Assembly (NCBI RefSeq): GCF_000011485.1
Contig: NC_005071.1
Span: forward strand, 871,347 to 935,346
Length of the DNA: 64,000 nt
Direction: 5' to 3'
DNA from: Prochlorococcus marinus str. MIT 9313
GTDB lineage: Bacteria > Cyanobacteriota > Cyanobacteriia > PCC-6307 > Cyanobiaceae
The number at the start of each line of letters is the position of its first letter. The stretch's first letter is position 1. Below are positions 45,602-54,689 of the stretch, one piece after another. Below the pieces are notes generated by a model. That model did not search any database. It was given only the letters and a program-made list of their open reading frames with translations, and was not told where the DNA came from. A program made the position numbers and the translations under genes.

Positions 45602-46057
45602 CTAAAGCAAAAACCCAGACTCAGACGTATTCCCTGGTGAATCACCATCTTGGTTTTTTGTCCAGCGATACCAAGTGGGCTTTTGATTGATTTTTTCTTT
45701 GATTCTTTTTCTTATTAGCTCAATGTCTTTTGCATTAGGCTCCCAGTCTTTATAAAGGTCACTTGGCCACTGCTCTTTTTTGAATTGACGTTCTGGATCT
45801 GGACGCATACCTCTGCATTTCATTTCCTTGATCAGGTCTAAATATCTTTTATGCAAATACTTACCTTTGTTGTAGAAGAACTTAACGTGACCAATATTTA
45901 AGGTGAATTCTTTGGGTAGCTGTTCTTTGGTTCTCTGCCAGTTTTTTGACTTTAATGAGCGTTGGAGTGCGGAGCCAACCATAAAAATTTCTCTATATTC
46001 CGCAACTAAATGTTGATCAGATAATTCACTTGGCTTGACCAAATTTATTCTTGTCAT
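45602..46057 (-). CDS. denV: Pyrimidine dimer DNA glycosylase (T4 endonuclease V/DenV type)
   Basis: A 151-aa protein. The N-terminus MTRINLVKPSELSDQHLVAE matches T4 DenV, with Thr2 (catalytic alpha-amine), Arg3, His16, Arg22 and catalytic Glu23 in EYRE all present. The segment GHVKFFYNKGKYLHKRY and the C-terminal KPTWYRW match the DenV FFYDK and PTWYKY motifs. It excises cyclobutane dimers after UV damage and nicks the site. The open frame extends 65 codons upstream, but ATG 46057 is fixed by the requirement for Thr at position 2. A phage-type repair gene carried as island cargo. Confidence 0.92.
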   Translation of the reverse strand: MTRINLVKPSELSDQHLVAEYREIFMVGSALQRSLKSKNWQRTKEQLPKEFTLNIGHVKFFYNKGKYLHKRYLDLIKEMKCRGMRPDPERQFKKEQWPSDLYKDWEPNAKDIELIRKRIKEKINQKPTWYRWTKNQDGDSPGNTSESGFLL

Positions 46058-46082
46058 ACAAAAGATCTTATTTGAAAAGGGT

Positions 46083-46277
46083 TCAGTTATTCGAGCTCTC
46101 TGAAACTTTGGCCTTAGAAGCATCGATGCTTGTCTTGGTGGTGGTGTCAGTCGACTCAGACGTCTTCTCTGTTGAAACACCGTCGTGCTTGAGAAAGTGA
46201 TCTCCAGAACACCCCATCGCGTGAATGGGAGTGCACAGCAATAGAGCGGCAAACACGGTAGCTAGAGGAAAGATCAT
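46083..46277 (-). CDS. Small secreted Ser/Thr-rich protein
   Basis: 64 aa from ATG 46277. Signal peptide MIFPLATVFAALLLCTPIHA, then MGCSGDHFLKHDG and a Ser/Thr/Lys-rich tail. The Cys shortly after the signal might be lipidated, but no proper lipobox is seen. Function unknown; it lies just upstream of denV on the same strand (25 nt) and may share its transcript. Confidence 0.55.
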   Translation of the reverse strand: MIFPLATVFAALLLCTPIHAMGCSGDHFLKHDGVSTEKTSESTDTTTKTSIDASKAKVSESSNN

Positions 46278-46350
46278 TCTGTTGATTGTCAGTACCACTT
46301 TTCTACTCAATCAATGACTGAAGTGACTAAGAGCCCTCCAAGGGACTGTT

Positions 46351-46483
46351 GATTTCCATCGATCGACCATTGATCACTTCAATATGACGATCCAGCTAAC
46401 TGCGACGTAAAACTTAATTGAACTGAGGAGACCAAAAACATCAGAGTCAGATGGCCTGTGCGTCTAGCCATAACATTCAGCTC
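46351..46483 (-). pseudogene. DUF1651 relic (copy 4)
   Basis: Nucleotide similarity to the other DUF1651 genes: CGATCGACCATTGATCACTT, GATCCAGCTAACTGCGACG and CAGTGCGTCTGGCC-like (here CTGTGCGTCTAGCC). The frame is lost. It sits in the canonical position before the hairpin module and tRNA copy 6. Confidence 0.7.
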
Positions 46484-46530
46484 TCGAGAAGGAGATCCAT
46501 GGATCAGTACTTAGGTTCCAAAGCAAGAGC

Positions 46531-46583
46531 CGCGAAATAGCTAAGGCGAGGAGAGGTGCCCCCGGGCCAGATTGGGAAGGAGG
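46531..46583. repeat. Conserved hairpin module, copy 4 (decayed)
   Basis: GCGAAATAGCTAAGGCGAG, GAGAGG and CCCCGGGCCAGATTGGGAAG: the stem is weakened. The oldest-looking member. Confidence 0.6.
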
Positions 46584-46658
46584 ATTTATCGTGAAAGTCA
46601 AGTAGTGATTGGCAGTTTAAAAGCTCTAGTGACCGGAAGGGAAAACAGCCACATTTGG

Positions 46659-46706
46659 TGAACTCACAACTCGAAGGTCGGGAGCTCAAACCTCCACCCC
46701 GCTACC
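46659..46706 (+). repeat. tRNA-fMet 3' half copy 6 (decayed)
   Basis: AACTCACAACTCGAAGGTCG, then GGAGCTCAAACCTCCACCCC and GCTACCACC: about 40 of 48 positions match. The farthest and most mutated copy, as expected for the oldest integration. Confidence 0.8.
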
Positions 46707-46902
46707 ACCACTTAAAAGTCAGGGGAGGAGGTTGATGTTGACCTGCAAATGAGATCGGAAATTAACAGGAGAGGAAAAACTTGCCGAGTTTGCTCTATTG
46801 TTACCAACTTTTAGCATTAGTTTCAACACGGTCTTTATTTGCGCTGAAGCCTAAAAAGGGTCTCAACTGTTCCACGGTGTTGGAGTTCATCAGCGCACCC
46901 AC
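46707..46902. other. Region after the last tRNA copy
   Basis: No gene. Weak similarity (GCCTAAAAAGGGTCT) to the sequence that follows tRNA copies 2 and 4 suggests decayed element DNA. Confidence 0.35.
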
Positions 46903-47055
46903 TTGAAGTGGAGGCCGCAGGCGAAACGGAAAGAAGCGATCAACGACAGGTTCGATCACTTCGGATCAAAAGAATGGCCACTCGAAATTCCAGAACGTCC
47001 TGATGGCGTTCAGGCAAACAGAAAAACTGAGCCACTCAAGAAGCTAATGGTCTAG
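46903..47055 (+). CDS. Possible small basic protein, 50 aa
   Basis: TTG start; KWRPQAKRKEAINDRFDHFG and SKEWPLEIPERPDG are protein-like, and the frame stays open for about 15 codons upstream without a start codon. It may be a truncated gene. No family recognised. Confidence 0.3.
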   Translation: MKWRPQAKRKEAINDRFDHFGSKEWPLEIPERPDGVQANRKTEPLKKLMV

Positions 47056-47103
47056 TAGACGACTTCCGTCTTCTGCATGACTTTCGTCTGATGAAAGGTG
47101 AAA

Positions 47104-47754
47104 TCACCCAATCCAGCCATCCAGGTGGGAGGCAGCATTGGAACGCACCAAACTGCGAGCAGCCGGCAATGCCGGTTCAAGGTACTTACTAGAAAAAGGC
47201 GGTAACGCACGGCTGCGCAGCCAGGTTCCCCAGCGGAATTCGTGATATGGGATCAATGGTTCTGGACGTATCAGCCCTTCACTTTTGAGCTTCCAAGCAA
47301 GGCTTCGGTAGGGGTCGTCCTCAAGCATTAACAAGCTCTTAGGTAAACCCTGCGGCAATAGGGGGCCATGGCCTCGGCCGTTGTAGAGATACAACCAACC
47401 ACGGTCGGCCAAAAGCTGAAGGCTCTCTAAATCATCCTCAGTAGGACAATTTTCGATCAGATATCCATAGGTGGTGGCGTCTTGGTCAAGATCCAATAGT
47501 GCTCGTAGGCGGTGATGACGATCAATCATCCACAGTGAACCTGAACCGTTGCCTACAAGGGGAACGGGCTTACCTTTCAAATATTTTTTTTGATCATTAG
47601 GGCTTTGTCCACGGAAATCGAGCTGACGACTCTTCACTTCCGCTAAGCCCACGCACCACTGGGTGGGCTGGAGTTGAGCCACGGAAACCTCAAAAAGCTC
47701 AAAGCCTTCATCAGCACCGGGGATCCGCTTATAGCTGGGCAGATGAAAGGACAA
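47104..47754 (-). CDS. ParB-like nuclease-domain protein (ParBc_2 type)
   Basis: 216 aa, TTG start. The N-terminal half contains the ParB-like signature LWMIDRHHRLRALLDL (about 75-90), with FEVSVAQLQPTQWCVG before it. The C-terminal half is unassigned. Stand-alone ParBc_2 proteins are not plasmid-partition proteins; biochemical roles are mostly unknown. No parA is nearby. Confidence 0.8.
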   Translation of the reverse strand: MSFHLPSYKRIPGADEGFELFEVSVAQLQPTQWCVGLAEVKSRQLDFRGQSPNDQKKYLKGKPVPLVGNGSGSLWMIDRHHRLRALLDLDQDATTYGYLIENCPTEDDLESLQLLADRGWLYLYNGRGHGPLLPQGLPKSLLMLEDDPYRSLAWKLKSEGLIRPEPLIPYHEFRWGTWLRSRALPPFSSKYLEPALPAARSLVRSNAASHLDGWIG

Positions 47755-47887
47755 ACACCTATGGCAGGTGCCATCATCCTGACAAAGCCCAAAAAAATGC
47801 CTCTAGACTTACTCAGCTAGGCAGGCAAGAACCTCTCAGAGTGAGGTAAAGAGATGAAAGAGACATAAGCATCTTGTGTAGGAACAA

Positions 47888-48025
47888 ATGATTAGAACTG
47901 GTTTGTGGAATGATGCTTTGTACGGATTCATTGCCAATCCACTGCTACCTGATCAATGCTTGTATTCGCCTCTAATAGTAGGAGTCTTATTTATTTTTAG
48001 CGATGGAATTGAGCGCGTAGAATAG
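47888..48025 (+). CDS. Small membrane protein, 45 aa
   Basis: ATG preceded by AGGA (5-nt spacing). MIRTGLWNDALYGFIANPLL then a hydrophobic helix SPLIVGVLFIF, ending DGIERVE. Looks like a genuine single-pass mini-protein of the kind common in picocyanobacteria. Unknown function. Confidence 0.5.
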   Translation: MIRTGLWNDALYGFIANPLLPDQCLYSPLIVGVLFIFSDGIERVE

Positions 48026-48117
48026 AGATACAGAATATTAACAATGGTTAAAAAGTTCTTTCAGCTGAAAAGGCCACTATCCAAAGAGAAGCCTAATTGT
48101 CACTTTTAAGATCAAGC

Positions 48118-48573
48118 CTAGAGCTCGAATGATTTTGCAAGAAGTCGAGCTTGTTTGACAAATTCAGCAATCTGGATTGAATCAACTGCTGCTCGCTGCC
48201 CATTACTGACTGCACGGTAATGATCGGCTACGGCCCAAGCAGTGGTATGAAGATCAAGCTGGAATCGTGGGATCAGATGCAAATGCAAATGATGAGCTCC
48301 TTCTCCAAAAGCAATGGTATAAACCCTGTCGCACTTGGTAAGCCGTTGTACAAGCCCACTACCAATTTGCATTGCCTTCCCCCAAGATGCTGTTTCATCG
48401 GGTAGGAAATCAATAGGTCCTGCCAAGTGACGACGTGAATCGAGCAGTAGCCAACCAAGCAAAGGAGCTGGTGCTGGATGATGGCGAAAAACCCAATGAG
48501 TTGTGCGAACAATTTCATAGTTAAATTGATCACTAGCGCTGCGATGGTGTTCACAGACTCCACAATTTTGCAT
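48118..48573 (-). CDS. HIT family nucleotide hydrolase/transferase
   Basis: 151 aa. The histidine triad is HHLHLHLIPR (about 100-109), with a zinc-type CGVC near the N-terminus and FGEGAHH before the triad. HIT proteins hydrolyse dinucleoside polyphosphates or AMP-linked compounds. ATG 48573 precedes MQNCGVC; the frame opens four codons earlier. No partner gene. Confidence 0.88.
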   Translation of the reverse strand: MQNCGVCEHHRSASDQFNYEIVRTTHWVFRHHPAPAPLLGWLLLDSRRHLAGPIDFLPDETASWGKAMQIGSGLVQRLTKCDRVYTIAFGEGAHHLHLHLIPRFQLDLHTTAWAVADHYRAVSNGQRAAVDSIQIAEFVKQARLLAKSFEL

Positions 48574-49195
48574 AAGTAGAATCAAATACTATATTTTAAA
48601 TAAAACAAGTTCAAATCGAAGGCGGATGAGATCAAACAAAGCATGATAACAGTTGTTTATGCACTAAAGAAATTCCCAGCAGAGTTAGACCTCCTGATAG
48701 TTCCTCAGCAATAGATCAGCACCATTGTGGATCACATCCACAACACAACCATTATTAACAGAACCATGGGCGTGATCAAATCGTATGAGCTTAGTGCTGA
48801 AGGGAGAGAGGGAGAACTACCTCATCAAAGTCTGAGGGCATATGACTCTTGTCTACAGCGCTGAGATCCACGCAAACAAAGTAGTCAGTAGAAAGCTGCC
48901 TTGCATCGATTAGGCCTGTGATTGGTCGCTAGATCAATGGGGTGAGAGCATGCTCAGCCAGTCGAAAGGAGATTTCTAAGGCAGTGATTTGGATGGGCAA
49001 CGTCGAAGGAGGTTCTCATCGCTGGCCAATGGTCGCTTAAACAACGTTATAATGTTGATCTCAGCTGAACAAAGTTGTGCGGGGGTTAATGAAGTTAGAG
49101 CCCTGGATGAGCAGCGATTGCCCAAACCAAAGGAGCAGCACCGGCAACGATTGCGCTCAGAAGTTGGGCAATGATAACAACGACCTGCTTAGAAC
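48574..49195. other. Gene-poor region
   Basis: Over 600 bases. A 32-codon plus frame (48766-48864) and a 61-codon frame (48989-49174) lack any supporting feature. Nothing else is seen. Confidence 0.4.
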
Positions 49196-49504
49196 TCATA
49201 ACAAAGGCCTGGGGGTTCTGGGCAAATCCGGATCACTGGGATCCGGACACTCGCAGGTCTCGACTTCACCGCATCCAGAGCAATAAATCTCTGCGAAGAT
49301 CTCCTCACTGTTGCTAGTTTCGATTTCTTCAATATTGGTGTTGCCTATAGGTGGCGCAAAATCGAAGCCACTTAGCAACTCCCGAATAAGCAGACGAAGT
49401 TCTTCAGGGTCATCCGTAGTGTTAACCCGAGCCTGCGCTCCTTCTACTGCTAGAAGCCTCATTGCTGGAAGTTGCTCAGATCCTTCTGAAATTGGGGTCC
49501 CCAT
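49196..49504 (-). CDS. Acidic Cys-motif hypothetical protein, 102 aa
   Basis: ATG start. The acidic protein has RLLIRELLSGFDFAPPIG in the middle and a C-terminal CSGCGEVETCECPD cluster (about 74-87) that could bind a metal. No family recognised. Isolated. Confidence 0.55.
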   Translation of the reverse strand: MGTPISEGSEQLPAMRLLAVEGAQARVNTTDDPEELRLLIRELLSGFDFAPPIGNTNIEEIETSNSEEIFAEIYCSGCGEVETCECPDPSDPDLPRTPRPLL

Positions 49505-50028
49505 TGCCTGAGGTTGAACTGGTAATCATTAATAGTGATACAGACCTGAACAAGAACTTGTGTGGACTGTGAGCATCTGAACACTAGACACACCTGTCTG
49601 AAGACTTAATTTAGCTAGATCGCGGAGATGGGTCGCTATCAAGAAAAATTGGCTGAGCTACAATAAGAAGATCGTTAGAACATGCCTAGGAGAACTAAAA
49701 AACTGAAATTTTAGATTCGATTATATTAAATATAGGCATAAAAAATTCAATCTCATTGTTTAATTTCGCAATAGCCCAAACACCTCTACGATGACTGAGG
49801 ACCAATAAAAAATTACTAATTCAACAGAATCGTCAGTTACCAATGGATAAACATTGCTGCCCAGAGGAATAAGCAATTAGATGTCGAAGGATATTGTTGG
49901 TTTGGGCACACAAAATCAACAACTCAATGTGCTTTGGAAAAGGATTTGACAGTGTAGGCTATAATGCTTAGATACAGTATCAATTGCCCTCTCCATGAGG
50001 GGGGTTGCATTTATCCATGGAATGAATC
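49505..50028. other. Gene-poor AT-rich region
   Basis: No credible gene or repeat seen. Confidence 0.45.
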
Positions 50029-50340
50029 ATGACTGTAACCAAGTCCAGTCCAGCCAACAAAAACAGCATACGCAAAGTCCAGCTGATACCCAGAAGCTCG
50101 CATTCAGAGCAGGTGAGACTTGTGAATACAAGCCTTCCGGGCATAAAAGTAATCTCAAGAAAGGATCTATGGAACGACTTTAGGAATCGATTAAAAATAA
50201 ACAATTATGAGATTGGATTACTGGCAAACGATCTAAATAAACTTGCTCAAAGAATTCAACCATTGATTATCAATGCAATTGATACTGTAGAGGGCGTTAT
50301 TAGAAGTTTCAGGAAAGCGCTTCATATGGACTCAAAATAG
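50029..50340 (+). CDS. Hypothetical protein, 103 aa
   Basis: ATG start without a clear ribosome binding site. Basic N-terminal half; the C-terminal half DLNKLAQRIQPLIINAIDTV and EGVIRSFRKAL is an amphipathic helix. No family recognised. Confidence 0.45.
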   Translation: MTVTKSSPANKNSIRKVQLIPRSSHSEQVRLVNTSLPGIKVISRKDLWNDFRNRLKINNYEIGLLANDLNKLAQRIQPLIINAIDTVEGVIRSFRKALHMDSK

Positions 50341-50636
50341 CAAAAGATTTTCTTATTGCCAAGAACACAAGAGCTCTAATCGTTCAATATGCTGCATCAT
50401 TTCATTAGGCAAATGGCAAATTTACTACTAACAACAGATTATCAACAAGGGTTCCATTAAAGGGAATCAAATAAATAGAGTATGCCAATACAATAAATAG
50501 ATTAATCCTAGTCATTGCCACTGAAGTATAAAGGAAAGATCCTCTATGATCCGGTAAGGATAATCACATTAATCCATTTACAGGGCCAACTAAGTTAATG
50601 CGTCTTGACCCCAAGTTAATTTTTTAAAGGGATTAA

Positions 50637-50786
50637 ATGAGCATAAGCAACAAACCTCTGGAACTAGAGTCTTCAGGAGATGTGAAGGTGCAACCAACGG
50701 AAATCAAGTACTAGTCATCAGTAGATGCAGCTTATACGGTGAAAGAATTTCTGGAGAAAGATCCTTCATTTCTAATGCACGTATGA
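50637..50786 (+). pseudogene. Possible small gene with in-frame amber stop
   Basis: AAAGGG then ATG 8 nt later; MSISNKPLELESSGDVKVQP and TEIKY, then TAG at 50712, then SSVDAAYTVKEFLEKDPSFL to TGA at 50786. Protein-like on both sides of the stop. It could also be a 25-aa peptide gene. Low certainty. Confidence 0.3.
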
Positions 50787-50846
50787 TCCTCCCAAACACG
50801 TAAGCTTGTCAATATCTAACCATTCCGAAGTTTTGGAGGCGAATAC

Positions 50847-50966
50847 ATGACTGAAAGCACATATAATGCAAATGCTAGCAGGATAACCATTGGTAAACTG
50901 GGAAACAAAGAACGGATTGACATCATGAATAGGAAGAAACGAATGATAGATGCGCACATGAACTAG
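50847..50966 (+). CDS. Small hypothetical protein, 39 aa
   Basis: ATG with the best Shine-Dalgarno in this stretch (GGAGG at 50835-50839, spacing 7). MTESTYNANASRITIGKLGN then KERIDIMNRKKRMIDAHMN: soluble, basic C-terminus. No family recognised, but typical of the mini-proteins of marine picocyanobacteria. Confidence 0.55.
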   Translation: MTESTYNANASRITIGKLGNKERIDIMNRKKRMIDAHMN

Positions 50967-51184
50967 AAGCATAGGGATTATGCTAGTAAGGACTTATGAA
51001 AAAACGAAAGGACATAATATTATTAATCACGCAAGCAATGAATCAGTCAAGATAGAAATGAACATGCAAATCGAGCAGAAATAAGGCCAGCTAACAGCAC
51101 TGTTTAGCAGCTCTAATCAGGTATAAAGTCAAGACAACAAGTATTCGCTGGACAATACGGTATAATAAGAAGAATTTGATTTTA

Positions 51185-51316
51185 ATGATGGGTAAGACCA
51201 AGCAACATAAAAAACTCGTAAGTTGGGCTGAAAAAGCCGAGCTATGTGCGACACGAGAAGAAGCTCAAAAGCTCATACGCAAAGCTGAAAAGGCACACGC
51301 AAAGCTAGAATCTTAG
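51185..51316 (+). CDS. Small helical protein, 43 aa
   Basis: ATGATG start. KTKQHKKLVSWAEKAELCAT, then REEAQKLIRKAEKAHAKLES. Resembles a recurrent marine picocyanobacterial mini-protein family (charged helix with W-x-E-x-A-E and REEA-x-K/A). Function unknown. Confidence 0.55.
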   Translation: MMGKTKQHKKLVSWAEKAELCATREEAQKLIRKAEKAHAKLES

Positions 51317-52688
51317 AAGATGTCTGCTCTTGAGCTCTAGCAGAGTTGCCAGTATTAAGGCTAATATCTCTAGTCAACAACCTGAAGTTAATTGGATTAA
51401 CTGAGACTGCGTACGAAGCAATTTGATACCGGCGACAAAGAGTTCTCGACTAGGAAATTAATTTGAGAATGAAGCACAAGCAAACCATTGCTCTTCTTAG
51501 AACATAAAATCAAGTTGCTTGAGGGTATCTGTCGGTGAATGGGTAGGTTAATCCTGGCATCGGTCTCAAGTATGACTCTGGGGAATGTCTTTTCAAGGTA
51601 CATTTTCAAAACTATCGCGTCTGGGGGGATAAGTGCTATCACTAGCCTTGAATGTTGCTAGATATAGCAAAGAAACTATCAATGAAATTGCTGCAGCTGT
51701 TGCAATGAAATAAGCGAGCATCTGCATCAGATCAACGAATCTAGGTACTGGGACGCTACATCCAAGCAACCGCGAGAATCTTCATTCCGTTGTCTTTCTC
51801 ATTGATATTAGGCATTTGATCCTCCAAAAGTAGATTTCAAACCAAAATGATTATCAACGAGAGGCCACGAATGGCGCGAAAACCAGCAAAGGGCAGCTCG
51901 TAACAATATATACACAGTAAAACATTAGAGCATGAGCTCGTCTTTTCTAAATCAATTATGGAAATGAAAGCCGAGTAACCAGAATGAGATGTAAAAGCAG
52001 AAGATAGAGAACGTTAGCTACAAATCAAAAAGATAGGTTAATTTACCTCCTTGCAAAGAGCGTATAGAATAGGAAAATATCTTAACTACAACCTTACAAG
52101 GAGTATCATAGACCTAATGTTCAGTTTTGCACGAAAGTAACGCGTTAATGAACAGCTTAGTTCTTATATACAACAGATACTGTCTTACCAGTAGTATGTA
52201 TTGCCTGTATTTCAATCACAAGAAGAGTACATGCTATACAACTGAGCAAAAGTGAATTAACAACAATAATGTTAAATCATTAAACAGTAGAAAAGTCAAA
52301 AACACTCAATTGAAAGAATAATAAAACCATTTAACTATTCTTTAGAGGAAACAGTTAAGGCATATTCCTCTTGTAAAGTAAGGCATAACTTATAGATATA
52401 TTTGATTGCTTACAAGGGATTTGATCGCAAATTATCTGCGATCCATTAGAATAGTATGCAATTGAGTTAACCGGGATGATATTTGCACATCTCGAGATTT
52501 TTAAAAGATTAATATTATTTTTTAGGACCATTTATATGCACTAAAAGATTATTTCAGCAATATCCAAGCAAAACTAAAGAGCTCAACAATATCGTCTACA
52601 CTAGTGACAGAGGCTAACCCCATCAGCTCAAAACAATCCATGCTTAACAAGCATACAACCAAGCACCCAGAATTTCTAGCTCAATCCA
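51317..52688. other. Longest gene-free stretch, AT-rich
   Basis: About 1.37 kb. A minus frame at 51397-51642 lacks protein character. Very short frames (for example ATG at about 51847, 18 codons) are not supported. No RNA gene was recognised by eye, though a non-coding RNA could be hidden here. Confidence 0.4.
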
Positions 52689-52973
52689 ATGACAACTATT
52701 CACATTCTCGACAACTTAGAGCCTTTTCTTAACTCTGTTGGGCGTATCTACGAGGTAGGCGGCGGGATTATTACTGTTTTAGCGATCCTTTGGATTCTAA
52801 ACTTCGTTGCAGGACTAATCCGTAACACCTATTCGGCTGGATACTCATTGGGTAGATTTTACAGAGCATATATCCATCGCTATTTAAAGACTATCGTTGC
52901 CGCACTTCTATCTCTAATAACAAAGAAAGTTTCCAATTCATCTGATTCTACAAAAGAAACCATCAAAGCGTAG
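52689..52973 (+). CDS. Small membrane protein, 94 aa
   Basis: ATG start. TM helix at about 23-43 (GGGIITVLAILWILNFVAGL) followed by basic-aromatic IRNTYSAGYSLGRFYRAYIH, a second hydrophobic helix (KTIVAALLSLI) and a Ser/Lys tail. Unknown function; the composition is clearly protein-like in AT-rich surroundings. Confidence 0.65.
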   Translation: MTTIHILDNLEPFLNSVGRIYEVGGGIITVLAILWILNFVAGLIRNTYSAGYSLGRFYRAYIHRYLKTIVAALLSLITKKVSNSSDSTKETIKA

Positions 52974-53451
52974 ATTCAATTAAGAAGAATGATAGGAAGC
53001 AAAGTGATTTGGCAATAGATTAAGCAAGAACAGGAAGGGAGCAAAATAATTCACTGGCCATTAGTGATAATTTTAAGTCAGCAATACAAAAATATTATTC
53101 AACACAACCACCAAGAAATGGAAAATGCAAATAAATAAGGCCTTTGAGGTAGTCTATTGGTGGACTAAAATAAATAAAACTAATGCTAAAAATAGTGACT
53201 TTAAAAAGGCTAGAATGACTCTCTTTAGGATGCTTCTTCTAAATGCCATGGGTATCATCACAAATAATCAATTAATTATAAAATCTTTGATTCGAAGAAC
53301 TGGAAGCCTATTACAATCAAAGAGTATGCAGATCTAGAAAAATATACAGAACGAAAAAAGTTATATTGGATCAAAAGTAGACATTTGCTTTAATTCCTGC
53401 AAGAATGATTGGTATTCAACCCATTTTTGTTGGTTAGACACTCGGGCATCA
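52974..53451. other. Gene-poor region
   Basis: A 70-codon plus frame at 53125-53337 is Lys/Asn-rich and of uncertain reality. Nothing else seen. Confidence 0.35.
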
Positions 53452-53895
53452 ATGTTGTTCTCAGTCTTGGTCATACTCCACATCCTTGCAGCTACGGTTT
53501 GGACTGGAGGACAGTTGATTTTAAATCTAAGGGTCCTGCCAGAAGCTCTCAAAGAAAAAAGTGTGTCTAAGGTGCGCTCATTTGAAAAGATGTTCGAGCC
53601 CTTAAGGGTGACATCACTAGCAATTCAAGTCATTAGTGGTCTCTGGTTAACATGGATCTATCTACCAGGAGGCCGAGGACTTTTTACATTTCAGACACCA
53701 ATTACATCCCTACTAACAACAAAGTTGATCTTGTTGGCGATCGCCTTTGCATTGGCTCTGCATGCACAAATAAGACTCATTCCTAATCTCAACGACGACA
53801 ATCTTATTGAATTATCTTGGCATATTCGTAGCATTACAACAGTATCGATTGCCTTTGTGATTGTCGGTGCAGGTATCAGATTAGGAGGATTCTGA
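53452..53895 (+). CDS. CopD-like integral membrane protein
   Basis: 147 aa with four membrane helices (about 3-22, 52-72, 82-106, 125-143). The opening ILHILAATVWTGGQLILNLR and central SGLWLTWIYLPGG match the CopD/copper-resistance D superfamily, in which His and Trp in helix 1 are conserved. Role possibly in metal or redox handling at the membrane; specificity unknown. Confidence 0.75.
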   Translation: MLFSVLVILHILAATVWTGGQLILNLRVLPEALKEKSVSKVRSFEKMFEPLRVTSLAIQVISGLWLTWIYLPGGRGLFTFQTPITSLLTTKLILLAIAFALALHAQIRLIPNLNDDNLIELSWHIRSITTVSIAFVIVGAGIRLGGF

Positions 53896-54218
53896 ATTAA
53901 CTAGAATCGAAAATAGTTTCGTATTACATTTCTATTGATTGGATATCTAATCAGACATTAAGACTAGATAGTGAGCTGGCCGAGTGAAGGGATAAGCGAT
54001 TAGATATCCTACCTTCTTTTTCAAGATCCTGGCTAGCTCTATAAAGGCATGTGTTCATAGAACTGACTCAACCATTTGTCATGACAAATTGTACTGAATA
54101 AGTACCATTCCTTTCCAGCCCAAACATTCACCGTCGCCCATGAATCTATTGACATTCTTGAAAATCAATTACTAACCCAACAAGTACAAAGTTAAAGCCA
54201 ATTACCTTATCCCTCCAG
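53896..54218. other. Gene-poor region
   Basis: No gene supported. Confidence 0.4.
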
Positions 54219-54389
54219 ATGACTCAACAACTGCTTGATATGGAGCTTGCTGAGCTTTTCTCGTGGACATTTCATACCCGCTGGCTAGAAGGTCCTCCAT
54301 GTATGTGTGAAGAGTGTCTGCGCGCTCGCCGTCAAGCACCTCATAGTGAATTTGGATGGGTTTGTCAACACCAACTATTCGACAGTTAA
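54219..54389 (+). CDS. Small Cys-rich protein, 56 aa
   Basis: ATG start; MTQQLLDMELAELFSWTFHT, RWLEGPPCMCEECLRARRQA and GWVCQHQLFDS. Four Cys in a CxCxxC...C arrangement plus three Trp suggest a small metal-binding protein. The opposite strand is also open (54202-54393, TTG start), but its composition is less convincing. Function unknown. Confidence 0.55.
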   Translation: MTQQLLDMELAELFSWTFHTRWLEGPPCMCEECLRARRQAPHSEFGWVCQHQLFDS

Positions 54390-54689
54390 GCAAGGATTAG
54401 ACTAAGAGCATAAATCAATATTAATACTTGTTGATGTAATGTATTTAGGCCGCATTGATTGTTTATTACACACTTAAAAAAAACTTCGTACCCATTGATA
54501 TTGCCTAAACTTGGTTATGACTATTTTCAACAATAGTGTTTTAGCGCTTATGTCTAATAAAAAGAAAGAAGTAGATTAAGAATTCCAATCAATCAAAAAT
54601 GTCTTGTGATAATGTAAAGGAGTTAATTATTTAAGGCATTAATTATTGATCGCTATCATTCATTCTAATAATATAGATCGAACCGAAGG

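Noticed and set aside
51397-51642. 81-codon minus-strand frame
   Set aside because: No protein character or start signal in a region of random open frames.
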